Assembly (NCBI RefSeq): GCF_013177455.1
Contig: NZ_CP053660.1
Span: forward strand, 310,001 to 374,000
Direction: 5' to 3'
DNA length: 64,000 bases
From: Nocardioides marmotae
Lineage (GTDB): Bacteria; Actinomycetota; Actinomycetes; Propionibacteriales; Nocardioidaceae
Shown here piece by piece: positions 54,302 to 62,178 of this stretch (positions are counted from its first letter, which is position 1; the number at the start of each line of letters is the position of its first letter). Under the pieces are notes generated by a model. It searched no databases, was not told the origin of the DNA, and saw nothing but the letters and a program-made list of their open reading frames with translations. A program made the position numbers and the translations under genes.

Positions 54302-54754
54302 TCACACAACGAGGCGCATGGGGACGTGCGGGATGCCGTCCTCGACGAACTCCGGCCCATCGACGACGAAGCCGAAGGTGGCGTACCAGCGGGCGAGGGG
54401 TGACTGGGCGTCGAGCACGACGTCGCGCCCGGGGCACGCGGCGAGCGCGGCGTGCATGAGGACGTCGGCGAGCCCGCGGCCGCGGGCGGGCGGGTCGAGC
54501 AGCACCCGCCCGATCCGCCACACCTCCCCGTCGTCGAGCACGCGGGCATAGCCGAGGAGCCCGGCAGCGGGACCGGAGTCGGAGGAGTCGCGGAGCAGCA
54601 CGTGCCGGGTGCCGTCCTCGAGGTCGCGGCCGTCGAGGTCGGGGTAGGGGCACTCCTGCTCGACGACGAAGACCTGCTGGCGCAGCCGCGCGACGGCGTA
54701 CACCTCGGCGGGCGAGAGCGCCGAGAACGGCACGGTGGTGGTGTGGACGGTCAT
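54302..54754 (-). CDS. ElaA-type GNAT acetyltransferase
   Basis: A 150-residue GNAT protein of the ElaA group: LRQQVFVVEQECPYPDLDGRD is diagnostic, and RIGRVLLDPPARGRGLADVLM is the acetyl-CoA loop. The ATG lies inside the stop of the esterase gene upstream (ATGA). The substrate is unknown. Confidence 0.9.
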   Translation of the reverse strand: MTVHTTTVPFSALSPAEVYAVARLRQQVFVVEQECPYPDLDGRDLEDGTRHVLLRDSSDSGPAAGLLGYARVLDDGEVWRIGRVLLDPPARGRGLADVLMHAALAACPGRDVVLDAQSPLARWYATFGFVVDGPEFVEDGIPHVPMRLVV

Positions 54755-55671
54755 CGCAGGAACTCCTCGGTACGACGCCACGCGCGCCGGGCCTCCGGCA
54801 CGAGCGGCAGCAGCGGGTAGACGTGGAGCAGCCCCGGCTCCTCCACGTAGGTCAGCCGCCAGCCGGCCTCGCGGGCCCGCCGGGCGAGCAGCCGGGTGCC
54901 CGGCGTGAGCAGGTCGCGCGTCCCCTGGAACACCAGGGCCGGCGGCAGCCCGGCCAGGTCGCCGAGCGCCGGGGAGACCTCGGGGCGCGTCAGGTCCTCG
55001 GGGGAGCCGGCCCACCACAGCGCGTAGGCGCGCAGCTTGCCGAGGAACAGCCACGGGTCGACGGCGTCGTACGCCTCGGTCTCCGGGGTGCTCGTGCTCA
55101 GGTCGACCCAGGGGGAGTGCAGCAGCAGCCGGTCGGGCTGGGGCAGCCCCCGGTCGCGCAGCGAGAGGGCCAGCGCGAGCGCCAGCCCGCCGCCGGCGGA
55201 GTCGCCGGCGAGCACGGTGCCGCCGGGGGAGCGCTCGCCCCACGAGGCGGCGAGGTCGACGAGGGCGTCGTGGGAGTCGCGCCAGGTGTGCTCGGGCGCG
55301 AGCGGGTAGTCGGGGACGACGACCCGCAGGCCGAGCCGCGAGGCCAGCCGTGCGGCGTACCGCACGTGGAAGGGGTCGATCCCGGCGGTGTAGCCGCCGC
55401 CGTGCAGGTAGACCACGGTCCGCGTGGGCGAGGTCCCCCGCGCGGTCAGGACGTACGACGGGAACGACCCGCCCGGGGCCGGGACCTCCTCGCGCACCAC
55501 CGAGAACCGCCGCGCGAACCGGATCACCGCGTTGGTCGGCAGCGGCCGGCCGACGCTGCCGCGGTGCCGCTGCTCGATCCGGGCGCGCTCGGTCTCGGGG
55601 GAGTCGAGCTCGCGGGAGCGGCGCAGCCGGGGGAGGCTCCAGGCGAGGGCCTGGTGGGTCAGGGACGGCAC
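54751..55671 (-). CDS. Alpha/beta hydrolase, hormone-sensitive lipase family
   Basis: A 306-residue esterase with the HGGGY oxyanion motif (VVYLHGGGYTAG), nucleophile elbow GDSAGGGLAL, acid GTRDLLTP and late His GLLHVYPLLPL. This is the HSL/group IV carboxylesterase pattern. The frame is open to 55782; I took the GTG at 55671 just before PSLTHQALAW, and a GTG at 55692 is the alternative. It forms a two-gene operon with the GNAT gene. Confidence 0.88.
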   Translation of the reverse strand: MPSLTHQALAWSLPRLRRSRELDSPETERARIEQRHRGSVGRPLPTNAVIRFARRFSVVREEVPAPGGSFPSYVLTARGTSPTRTVVYLHGGGYTAGIDPFHVRYAARLASRLGLRVVVPDYPLAPEHTWRDSHDALVDLAASWGERSPGGTVLAGDSAGGGLALALALSLRDRGLPQPDRLLLHSPWVDLSTSTPETEAYDAVDPWLFLGKLRAYALWWAGSPEDLTRPEVSPALGDLAGLPPALVFQGTRDLLTPGTRLLARRAREAGWRLTYVEEPGLLHVYPLLPLVPEARRAWRRTEEFLR

Positions 55672-55744
55672 CCGGCCACTCTCACATGTCACACCAGCGG
55701 GCCGGCCGGTGTCTGGAGGGCGACACCGATCACGAGGAGCTTCC

Positions 55745-56317
55745 ATGCCCAGCACGTTCCGCATCCCCCGCGCCACCCCCACCGGCCTCCTCGGCCGCGC
55801 GCTGGAGGCCTACGCCCGCCGCACCTACGGCCAGGTCCCCGACAACGCCTACGTCCTGTGGCACCACCGCAAGGCGCTGCGCGCGGTGCTGTCGTTCGAG
55901 GCCAAGGTCGCGAAGTTCGACGCGCTCGACCCGCACCTGCGCACCTACGCCCTGCTCGCGAGCGCCGGCACGATCGGGTGCAGCTGGTGCCTGGACTTCG
56001 GCTACTTCCTCGCCCACGACGAGGGCCTCGACACGATGAAGGTCCGCGAGGTGCCGCGGTGGCGTGAGTCGGAGGTGTTCAGCGACCTCGAGCGCGACGT
56101 CATGGACTACGCCGAGGCGATGAGCGAGACGCCCCTGCGGGTCACCGACGCGATGGTCGCGGGCCTCGTCGACCGGCTCGGCGTCCCGGCGGTGGTCGAG
56201 CTGACCCAGATGGTCGCCCTGGAGAACATGCGCTCGCGGTTCAACGCCGCCGCCGGGCTGGAGAGCCAGGGTTTCTCCGACGTCTGCGAGCTGCCCCTGG
56301 CTACGGTCCGGAGGTGA
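55745..56317 (+). CDS. Carboxymuconolactone decarboxylase/AhpD-like protein
   Basis: A 190-residue all-helical protein with the AhpD redox motif CSWC (IGCSWCLDFG) and a downstream region TQMVALENMRSRFNAAAG. GAGGAGC precedes the ATG. The stop overlaps the GTG of an ECF41 sigma gene (GTGA). Such CMD, oxidoreductase or epimerase genes are the standard partners and targets of ECF41 sigma factors, so it is probably transcribed by its neighbour in response to an unknown, perhaps redox, signal. Confidence 0.92.
   Translation: MPSTFRIPRATPTGLLGRALEAYARRTYGQVPDNAYVLWHHRKALRAVLSFEAKVAKFDALDPHLRTYALLASAGTIGCSWCLDFGYFLAHDEGLDTMKVREVPRWRESEVFSDLERDVMDYAEAMSETPLRVTDAMVAGLVDRLGVPAVVELTQMVALENMRSRFNAAAGLESQGFSDVCELPLATVRR
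56302..56307 (+). promoter_or_regulatory. Possible internal -10 box TACGGT before the ECF41 gene
   Basis: A TANNNT box 6 nt before the GTG at 56314, inside the last codons of the AhpD-like gene. GGAGG next to the GTG makes coupled translation equally possible. Confidence 0.3.
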
Positions 56318-57207
56318 CCGACGCCGAGGCGCACGCCGAGACCTACGCGACGTACCGCAACCTGCTCTTCACCGTCGCCTACGAGGTCCTCGGCTCGGCC
56401 GCCGACGCCGAGGACGTCCTCCAGGAGACGTGGCTGCGCTGGGCCGAGGTCGACCTCGCCGAGGTCCGCGACCCCCGCGCCTACCTCGTCCGGGTCGTCA
56501 CCCGCCAGTCCCTCAACCGGCTGCGCACGCTCGCGCGCCGCAAGGAGTCCTACGTCGGCCCGTGGCTGCCCGAGCCGCTGCTGACCGTGCCCGACGTCGC
56601 CGAGGACGTCGAGCTCGCCGACAGCGTCTCGACCGCGATGCTGCTCGTGCTGGAGACGCTGACGCCGACCGAGCGGGCGGTCTTCGTGCTGCGCGAGGTC
56701 TTCGACGTGCCGTACGACGAGATCGCGGCCGCCGTGGACAGGTCGCCGGCCGCGGTGCGCCAGGTCGCGCACCGGGCGCGCGGCCACGTCGCGGCGCGCC
56801 GCCCGCGGGTGAGCGTCAGCCGCGCGGAGCAGCAGGCGGTCGTCGACCGCTTCCTCGCGGCGGCCGCGACCGGCGACCTGGCCTCGCTGGTCGAGGCGCT
56901 CGCCCCGGACGTCGTGCTCACCAGCGACGGCGGCGGGCTGCGCTCGGCGGCGCTGCGCCCGATCACCGGCCGGGACAAGGTGCTGCGGTTCCTGCTCGGC
57001 GTGCTGCCGACCGAGGGCGACGTGCGCATGGACACGGTCGACCTCAACGGCGCCCCGGCGTGGCGCTTCGTCATCGACGGGGTGCTCGACACCGTCGCCA
57101 CGCTGCTGGTCGAGGACGGCGCGGTGAGCGGCATCTACGTCGTGCGCAACCCCGAGAAGCTCGCGCGTCTCGGGCACCCCGACGGGCCGGTGGTGCTCGC
57201 GCGCTAG
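56314..57207 (+). CDS. ECF41-family RNA polymerase sigma factor with SnoaL-like C-terminal domain
   Basis: A 297-residue sigma factor. Region 2 is AEDVLQETWLRW with DPRAYLVRVVTRQSLNRLR, region 4 is LTPTERAVFVLREVFDVPYDEIA followed by VRQVAHRARGHV. A C-terminal SnoaL-like domain (about 170-297) carries the ECF41 marks DGGG (TSDGGGLRSAALRPITGRD) and NPEKL near the end. In ECF41 this domain modulates activity in place of an anti-sigma factor. No anti-sigma gene is present here, in agreement. Confidence 0.94.
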   Translation: MTDAEAHAETYATYRNLLFTVAYEVLGSAADAEDVLQETWLRWAEVDLAEVRDPRAYLVRVVTRQSLNRLRTLARRKESYVGPWLPEPLLTVPDVAEDVELADSVSTAMLLVLETLTPTERAVFVLREVFDVPYDEIAAAVDRSPAAVRQVAHRARGHVAARRPRVSVSRAEQQAVVDRFLAAAATGDLASLVEALAPDVVLTSDGGGLRSAALRPITGRDKVLRFLLGVLPTEGDVRMDTVDLNGAPAWRFVIDGVLDTVATLLVEDGAVSGIYVVRNPEKLARLGHPDGPVVLAR

Positions 57208-57220
57208 GTTGGCCTCACAC

Positions 57221-57308
57221 GACAGGGGAGCGCGCGCAGGCGTGCTGAGAGTGCAGATCAGCTGCAGACCCTCTGAACCTGCTCCGGTTAACACCGGCGA
57301 AGGGAGTC
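57221..57308 (+). ncRNA. TPP (THI-element) riboswitch
   Basis: The conserved TPP-aptamer blocks are present in order: a 5' GGGG arm, GCTGAGAG, ACCCTCTGAACCTG, and CCGGTTAACACCGGCG followed by AAGGGAG. AGGGAG is both the closing 3' arm and the ribosome binding site of the gene at 57312, so ligand binding should block translation of the thiamine transporter genes. Confidence 0.95.
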
Positions 57309-57311
57309 ACC

Positions 57312-58397
57312 ATGAGATCCGTGCGCGCGCTCGCGTCCACCGCCCTGGTCGGCCTGACGGCCACCGCCCTCACCGCCTGCTCGCTCGTGGGCGGGGGTGA
57401 CGACGACGAGCGGGCCGCCGACGGCAGCACACCCCCCGGCGGGAGCGAGGTCGTGCTGGTCACCCACGAGTCCTTCACCCTCCCCGAGGAGGTGCTGGCG
57501 GCCTTCGAGGAGGAGAGCGGCTACCGGCTGAAGGTCCGCAGCGCCGGCGACGCCGGGTCGCTGACCAACCGGCTGGTGCTGACCAAGTCCAGCCCGCTCG
57601 GCGACGTCGTCTTCGGCGTCGACAACACCTTCGCGTCGCGGGCGCTCGAGGAGGGCGTCATCGCCGACACCGACGTCGAGCGGCCGGCCGGCGCGGCGAC
57701 GTACGACCTCGAGGCGGGCGAGGGGTCCGACGACCTCGTCCCGGTCGACACCGGCAACGTGTGCGTCAACATCGACGACACCTGGTTCGCCCGCGAGGGC
57801 CTCGAGCCGCCGACGACGCTCGACGACCTCGCCGACCCGGCCTACCGCGACCTGCTCGTCGTCCCCGGCGCCACCACCAGCTCACCCGGCCTGGCGTTCC
57901 TGCTCGCGACGATCGCGGAGCACGGCGAGGAGTGGGCCGACTACTGGGAGCGTCTGGTCGGCAACGGCGCGAAGCTCGTCGACGGCTGGTCGGACGCCTA
58001 CCAGGTCGACTTCACCCAGGGCGGCGGCAAGGGCGACCGGCCGATCGTCGTCTCCTACGACTCCTCGCCCGCCTTCACCCTCGACGGCGAGGGCGGCACG
58101 ACCACCAGCGCGCTGCTCGACACGTGCTTCCGCCAGGTCGAGTACGCCGGGCTGCTCGAGGGCGCGGAGAACCCCGAGGGCGGCGAGGCGCTCCTGGAGT
58201 TCCTGCTCGGCCCCGAGGTGCAGGCGGCGCTGCCGGAGTCGATGTACGTCTTCCCGGTCCGCGACGACGTCGAGCTGCCCGCCGACTGGGCGCGCTTCGC
58301 CGAGCAGCCGACCGAGGCGTACGCCGTCGACCCGGCCGAGATCGCCGCGAACCGCGACACATGGCTGCGCGAGTGGAGCGACGTCACCACCCGGTGA
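57312..58397 (+). CDS. thiB: Thiamine ABC transporter substrate-binding lipoprotein
   Basis: A 361-residue lipoprotein (lipobox LTAC) of the ThiB/TbpA type: VVLVTHESFTLPEEVLAAFEEESGY, DVVFGVDNTFASRALEEGV, PVDTGNVCVNIDDTWF and VVSYDSSPAF are family landmarks. It directly follows the TPP riboswitch and is coupled to thiP (GTGA), so its role in thiamine uptake is secure. Confidence 0.95.
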   Translation: MRSVRALASTALVGLTATALTACSLVGGGDDDERAADGSTPPGGSEVVLVTHESFTLPEEVLAAFEEESGYRLKVRSAGDAGSLTNRLVLTKSSPLGDVVFGVDNTFASRALEEGVIADTDVERPAGAATYDLEAGEGSDDLVPVDTGNVCVNIDDTWFAREGLEPPTTLDDLADPAYRDLLVVPGATTSSPGLAFLLATIAEHGEEWADYWERLVGNGAKLVDGWSDAYQVDFTQGGGKGDRPIVVSYDSSPAFTLDGEGGTTTSALLDTCFRQVEYAGLLEGAENPEGGEALLEFLLGPEVQAALPESMYVFPVRDDVELPADWARFAEQPTEAYAVDPAEIAANRDTWLREWSDVTTR

Positions 58398-60046
58398 CGG
58401 CCCCCGCCCCGGCGATGAGGCGCACGCTCGCCCTGCTCGGCCTGGCCCTCGGGCCGGTGCTGGTGCTCGGGGTGTTCTTCGTGCTCCCCGTCGCGGGCAT
58501 GGTCGGCCGCGGGTTCTGGCCCGACGGCTCCTTCGACCCCGGCGGGGTGCTCGAGGTCCTCACCCGGCCGCGGACCGGCCGGGTGGTGTGGTTCACCGTC
58601 TGGTCCTCGGCCACCGCGACCGTGCTGTCGGTGGCGCTGGGGCTGCCCGCGGCCTACGCGCTGCACCGGCTCGACCTGCCGCTGCGGCGGGCGGTGCGCG
58701 CCGCGCTGCTGGTGCCGTTCGTGCTGCCGACCGTCGTGGTCGGTGTCGCCTTCCGGCAGCTGCTCGGCGAGGCCGGGCCGCTGGGCGGGCTCGGCCTCGA
58801 CGGCACGCCGGTCGCGATCGTCGCCGGCCTGGTCTTCTTCAACGTCGCCGTGGTCATCCGCAGCGTCGGCGCCGCCTGGGAGGGGCTCGACCCGCGCCCG
58901 GCCGAGGCGGCGGCGGCGCTCGGCGCCTCCCCGCTCCAGGTGCTCCGCACGGTGACCCTGCCGGCGCTGCGGCCCGCGATCGTCTCGGCCGGCAGCGTGG
59001 TCTTCCTCTTCTGCGCGACCTCCTTTGGCGTCGTGCTCACCCTCGGCGGGCTGCGCTACTCCTCGGTCGAGACCGAGATCTACCTGCTGACCACCAACCT
59101 GCTCGACCTCCAGGCCGCCGCCGCCCTCTCGGTCGTCCAGCTCGTGGCCATCACCGCGCTGCTCGCGCTCGCCGCGCGGCTGCGGGCGGTGCCCGATCCG
59201 ACCGTCGCCCGGCGGGTCGCCCGGCCCCGCGCCGTACGCCGCTCGGACTGGCCGCAGGTCCTCGCCACGGTCGCGCTGCTCGCGCTCGTCGCCGCGCCGA
59301 TCGCGACGCTGGTGCTGGGGTCCCTGCGCGTCGGGGACGCCTGGAGCCTGGACAACTACCGCGCCCTGCGGTCGACCGGCGACGGCGCGCTGCTCGTGCC
59401 GGTCACCGAGGCGCTGGTCACCTCGCTGCGCACGGCCGTCGACGCGACCTGGATGTCGCTGCTGCTCGGCCTGGTGGTGGCCGTCGTGGTGACCCGCCGC
59501 TCCCGCACCCCCGCCGAGCGCCGGGTCCGCTCGGTGCTCGACGGCTTCTTCATGCTGCCGCTGGGCGTCTCCGCGGTCACCCTCGGCTTCGGCTTCCTCA
59601 TCACCTTGGACCGCCCGCCGCTGGACCTGCGCGACTCCGGCCTGCTGGTGCCGGTCGCCCAGGCGCTGGTCGCGCTGCCGCTCGTGGTCCGCACGATCGT
59701 CCCCGTCCTCGGCGGCATCGACGACCGGCAGCGCCAGGCGGCGGCCTCGCTCGGCGCCGGGCCGCTGCGGACGCTGGCCACCGTCGACCTGCCCGCGGTG
59801 TGGCGCCCGCTGCTCGCCGCCGCCGGCTTCGCGTTCGCGGCCTCGCTGGGGGAGTTCGGGGCCACCGCCTTCCTCGCCCGCGACGACCGCGCGACGGTGC
59901 CGGTCGTGATCTTCCGCCTCATCGGCAGCCCCGGCGCGATGAACTACGGCATGGCGCTGGCCGCCTCCGTCGTCCTGGCCGCCACCACGGCCCTGGTCAT
60001 GCTCGCGGTCGAACGGCTGCGCGTCCCCTCCCTCGGAGTCCTCTGA
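58394..60046 (+). CDS. thiP: Thiamine ABC transporter permease
   Basis: A 550-residue fused permease with two BPD_transp_1 halves of about six transmembrane segments each. The two EAA loops are AWEGLDPRPAEAAAALGASPLQVLRTVTLPALRPA and IDDRQRQAAASLGAGPLRTLATVDLPAVW. The GTG overlaps the thiB stop and the end overlaps the thiQ ATG by one base. Confidence 0.94.
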   Translation: MTAPAPAMRRTLALLGLALGPVLVLGVFFVLPVAGMVGRGFWPDGSFDPGGVLEVLTRPRTGRVVWFTVWSSATATVLSVALGLPAAYALHRLDLPLRRAVRAALLVPFVLPTVVVGVAFRQLLGEAGPLGGLGLDGTPVAIVAGLVFFNVAVVIRSVGAAWEGLDPRPAEAAAALGASPLQVLRTVTLPALRPAIVSAGSVVFLFCATSFGVVLTLGGLRYSSVETEIYLLTTNLLDLQAAAALSVVQLVAITALLALAARLRAVPDPTVARRVARPRAVRRSDWPQVLATVALLALVAAPIATLVLGSLRVGDAWSLDNYRALRSTGDGALLVPVTEALVTSLRTAVDATWMSLLLGLVVAVVVTRRSRTPAERRVRSVLDGFFMLPLGVSAVTLGFGFLITLDRPPLDLRDSGLLVPVAQALVALPLVVRTIVPVLGGIDDRQRQAAASLGAGPLRTLATVDLPAVWRPLLAAAGFAFAASLGEFGATAFLARDDRATVPVVIFRLIGSPGAMNYGMALAASVVLAATTALVMLAVERLRVPSLGVL

Positions 60047-61035
60047 TGCTCTCCCTCACCGACGTCTCGGTCTCCTACGACGGCGTGCCCGCGGTCCGCG
60101 ACGTCAGCCTCGACCTCCCCGACGGGCAGGTGCTGGCCGTCCTCGGCCCGTCCGGCTGCGGCAAGTCCACGCTGCTGCGCGCCGTCGCCGGCCTCGAGCC
60201 GGCCTCCGGCTCGATCGCCTGGGACGGCACCGACCTGGCGCGCACGCCCACCCACAAGCGCGGCTTCGCGCTGATGTTCCAGGACGGCCAGCTCTTCGGC
60301 CACCTGACCGTCGCCCGCAACGTCGGCTACGCGCTGCGGCTGCGGCGCGCCCCCGGCGCCGCCGCCCGGGTCGAGGAGCTGCTCGCCCTCGTCGGGCTGG
60401 AGGGGTACGCCGACCGGCTGCCCGCCACGCTGTCCGGCGGTGAGCGCCAGCGGGTCGCCCTGGCCCGCTCGCTCGCGGTCCAGCCGCGGCTGCTGCTGCT
60501 CGACGAGCCGCTCTCCGCCCTCGACGCCGGCCTGCGCGAGCGGCTGGCCGTGGACCTGCGGCGCATCCTGCGCGAGGCCGGCACCACCGCGCTGATGGTC
60601 ACCCACGACCACGAGGAGGCGTTCACCGTCGCCGACCGGCTCGCGGTGATGCGCGGGGGCCGGGTCGTGCAGCAGGGCGCGATCGACGAGGTCTGGCGCT
60701 CGCCGGCCGACCGGGAGACCGCGCTGTTCCTCGGCTACGCCCGCGTGCTCGAGGGCGCCGCCGCCGAGCTGGTCCTCGGCCGGCCCGCCCCGGCGGTCGC
60801 CGTACGACGCTCAGCGCTCGTCCTCGACGAGGCCGGCCGGCTCGCCGGGAGCGTCGTCGCCGCGCGGGCCACGCCCACCCAGGTGCGGCTCGTGGTCGAC
60901 GTCGCGGGCCTCGGGGAGGTCGACGCCGTCGCGCCCCTGGACCGGCGCCCGGCCCTCGGCGCGCAGGTGCGGCTCGGCGTCGACGCCTCGCGGCTCGCCG
61001 TGGTGGGCGCGGCGCCCGCTGGCCCGCGGGCGTGA
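60046..61035 (+). CDS. thiQ: Thiamine ABC transporter ATP-binding protein
   Basis: A 329-residue ATPase: Walker A GPSGCGKST, Q-loop MFQDGQLFGHL, signature LSGGERQRVALARSL, Walker B LLLLDEPLSALD and switch VTHDHEEA. A C-terminal extension of about 90 residues (from about 235) looks like a TOBE-type regulatory domain, which the short E. coli ThiQ lacks. It is the last gene of the riboswitch-controlled operon. Confidence 0.94.
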   Translation: MLSLTDVSVSYDGVPAVRDVSLDLPDGQVLAVLGPSGCGKSTLLRAVAGLEPASGSIAWDGTDLARTPTHKRGFALMFQDGQLFGHLTVARNVGYALRLRRAPGAAARVEELLALVGLEGYADRLPATLSGGERQRVALARSLAVQPRLLLLDEPLSALDAGLRERLAVDLRRILREAGTTALMVTHDHEEAFTVADRLAVMRGGRVVQQGAIDEVWRSPADRETALFLGYARVLEGAAAELVLGRPAPAVAVRRSALVLDEAGRLAGSVVAARATPTQVRLVVDVAGLGEVDAVAPLDRRPALGAQVRLGVDASRLAVVGAAPAGPRA

Positions 61036-61044
61036 CGACGTACC

Positions 61045-61050
61045 TACACT
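61045..61050 (+). promoter_or_regulatory. -10 box TACACT, leaderless start of PAP2 gene
   Basis: A TANNNT box 7 nt before the GTG at 61058. Confidence 0.5.
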
Positions 61051-61057
61051 GACCCCC

Positions 61058-62095
61058 GTGTACCGCCGCGCCTACGCCCTTCTCGTCGCGACCGCGTTGG
61101 CGATCGGCGCCTGGGCCGTGGTCACCGCGATCATCATCGACCGGCCGCTGATCGACCCCGAGGGCAGCTTCCTCGGGCCGTCCTGGCTGCGCCTGCCGCT
61201 GCTGTGCATCGGCGCGCTGCTGCTCGACCTGGTGCCCCGGGCGCTGTGGGTCTCCAAGGGGCGGGTCACGGAGATGCCCGGCATCGTCCGGGAGCGGCTG
61301 CGAACGCACTGGAACCGCGACCGCGTGCTGCTGGTGATGCTCGGCATCGTCTGCTTCTACGTGATCTACGTCTGCTACCGGAACCTCAAGTCGTTCCTGC
61401 CGCTGGTCAGCGACCGGATGTACGACCGCGAGCTGCACCTGGTCGACCGGATCCTGTTCTTCGGCCACGAGCCGGCCGGGATCATCCACGACGTGCTGGG
61501 CCGCACCGTCGTGGCCCACGTGCTCTCGACCTTCTACCTGCTGTTCATCCCGATGGTCGCGATCCTGGTGACCGTCTGGCTGGTGTGGTCGAAGAACCTC
61601 TCCTTCGGCTGGTGGTTCGTCACCTCCCAGGGCCTGGCCTGGACGCTCGGCACCATCTCCTACTACGCGCTGCCGACGCTCGGCCCGGGCCTGGAGTACC
61701 CGCACCTCTACGACCTGGCCCATACCGGCACCACGGACCTGATGAACTCCCTGGTCAACGCCAGGCAGAACGTCTTGTGGAGCGACGGCCAGGCGCAGAC
61801 CGTGGCGGGCTTCGCCAGCCTGCACACCGGCATCTCGCTGCTGTGGGCCCTGATGGTGCAGTACACCGTCCAGAGCCGCCCGCTGCGGATCCTGTTCTGG
61901 GTGAACTTCTGGCTCACCGTCGTCGCGACCCTCTACTTCGGCTGGCACTACGTCGCCGACGACATCGCCGGCGTCCTCATCGCGCTCGTCTCCTTCTACA
62001 TCGGCGGCATCGCCACCGGGCAGAAGTTCGACCGGCACGGGCTCGCGTCGCACCCCACGACCACCACCGCGGCCGTCCCGGTCGACCGGACCTGA
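61058..62095 (+). CDS. PAP2-superfamily integral membrane protein (phosphatase or lipid transferase)
   Basis: A 345-residue protein with about eight transmembrane segments. The PAP2-like signature is split as in the inositol-phosphorylceramide synthase/AUR1-like branch: GFASLHTG (first His) and GWHYVADDIAGV (second His, Asp). The first KxxxxxxRP block is not clear, which suits the AUR1-like branch. It probably acts on lipid phosphates or head groups at the membrane. The C-terminal 20 residues are Thr-rich. Confidence 0.87.
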   Translation: MYRRAYALLVATALAIGAWAVVTAIIIDRPLIDPEGSFLGPSWLRLPLLCIGALLLDLVPRALWVSKGRVTEMPGIVRERLRTHWNRDRVLLVMLGIVCFYVIYVCYRNLKSFLPLVSDRMYDRELHLVDRILFFGHEPAGIIHDVLGRTVVAHVLSTFYLLFIPMVAILVTVWLVWSKNLSFGWWFVTSQGLAWTLGTISYYALPTLGPGLEYPHLYDLAHTGTTDLMNSLVNARQNVLWSDGQAQTVAGFASLHTGISLLWALMVQYTVQSRPLRILFWVNFWLTVVATLYFGWHYVADDIAGVLIALVSFYIGGIATGQKFDRHGLASHPTTTTAAVPVDRT

Positions 62096-62164
62096 CCGGT
62101 CCCAGCCCGCTCCAGACCGGTCCGTGAGGCTCGTCGCAGCCGGCTTGACCCACCCTTCCCGCGG

Positions 62165-62170
62165 GTAACT
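62165..62170 (+). promoter_or_regulatory. -10 box TAACTT, probable leaderless start
   Basis: A TANNNT box 8 nt before the ATG at 62179. A TTGACC sequence lies upstream, but the spacing (15) is short. Confidence 0.4.
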
Positions 62171-62178
62171 TGGCGGAC

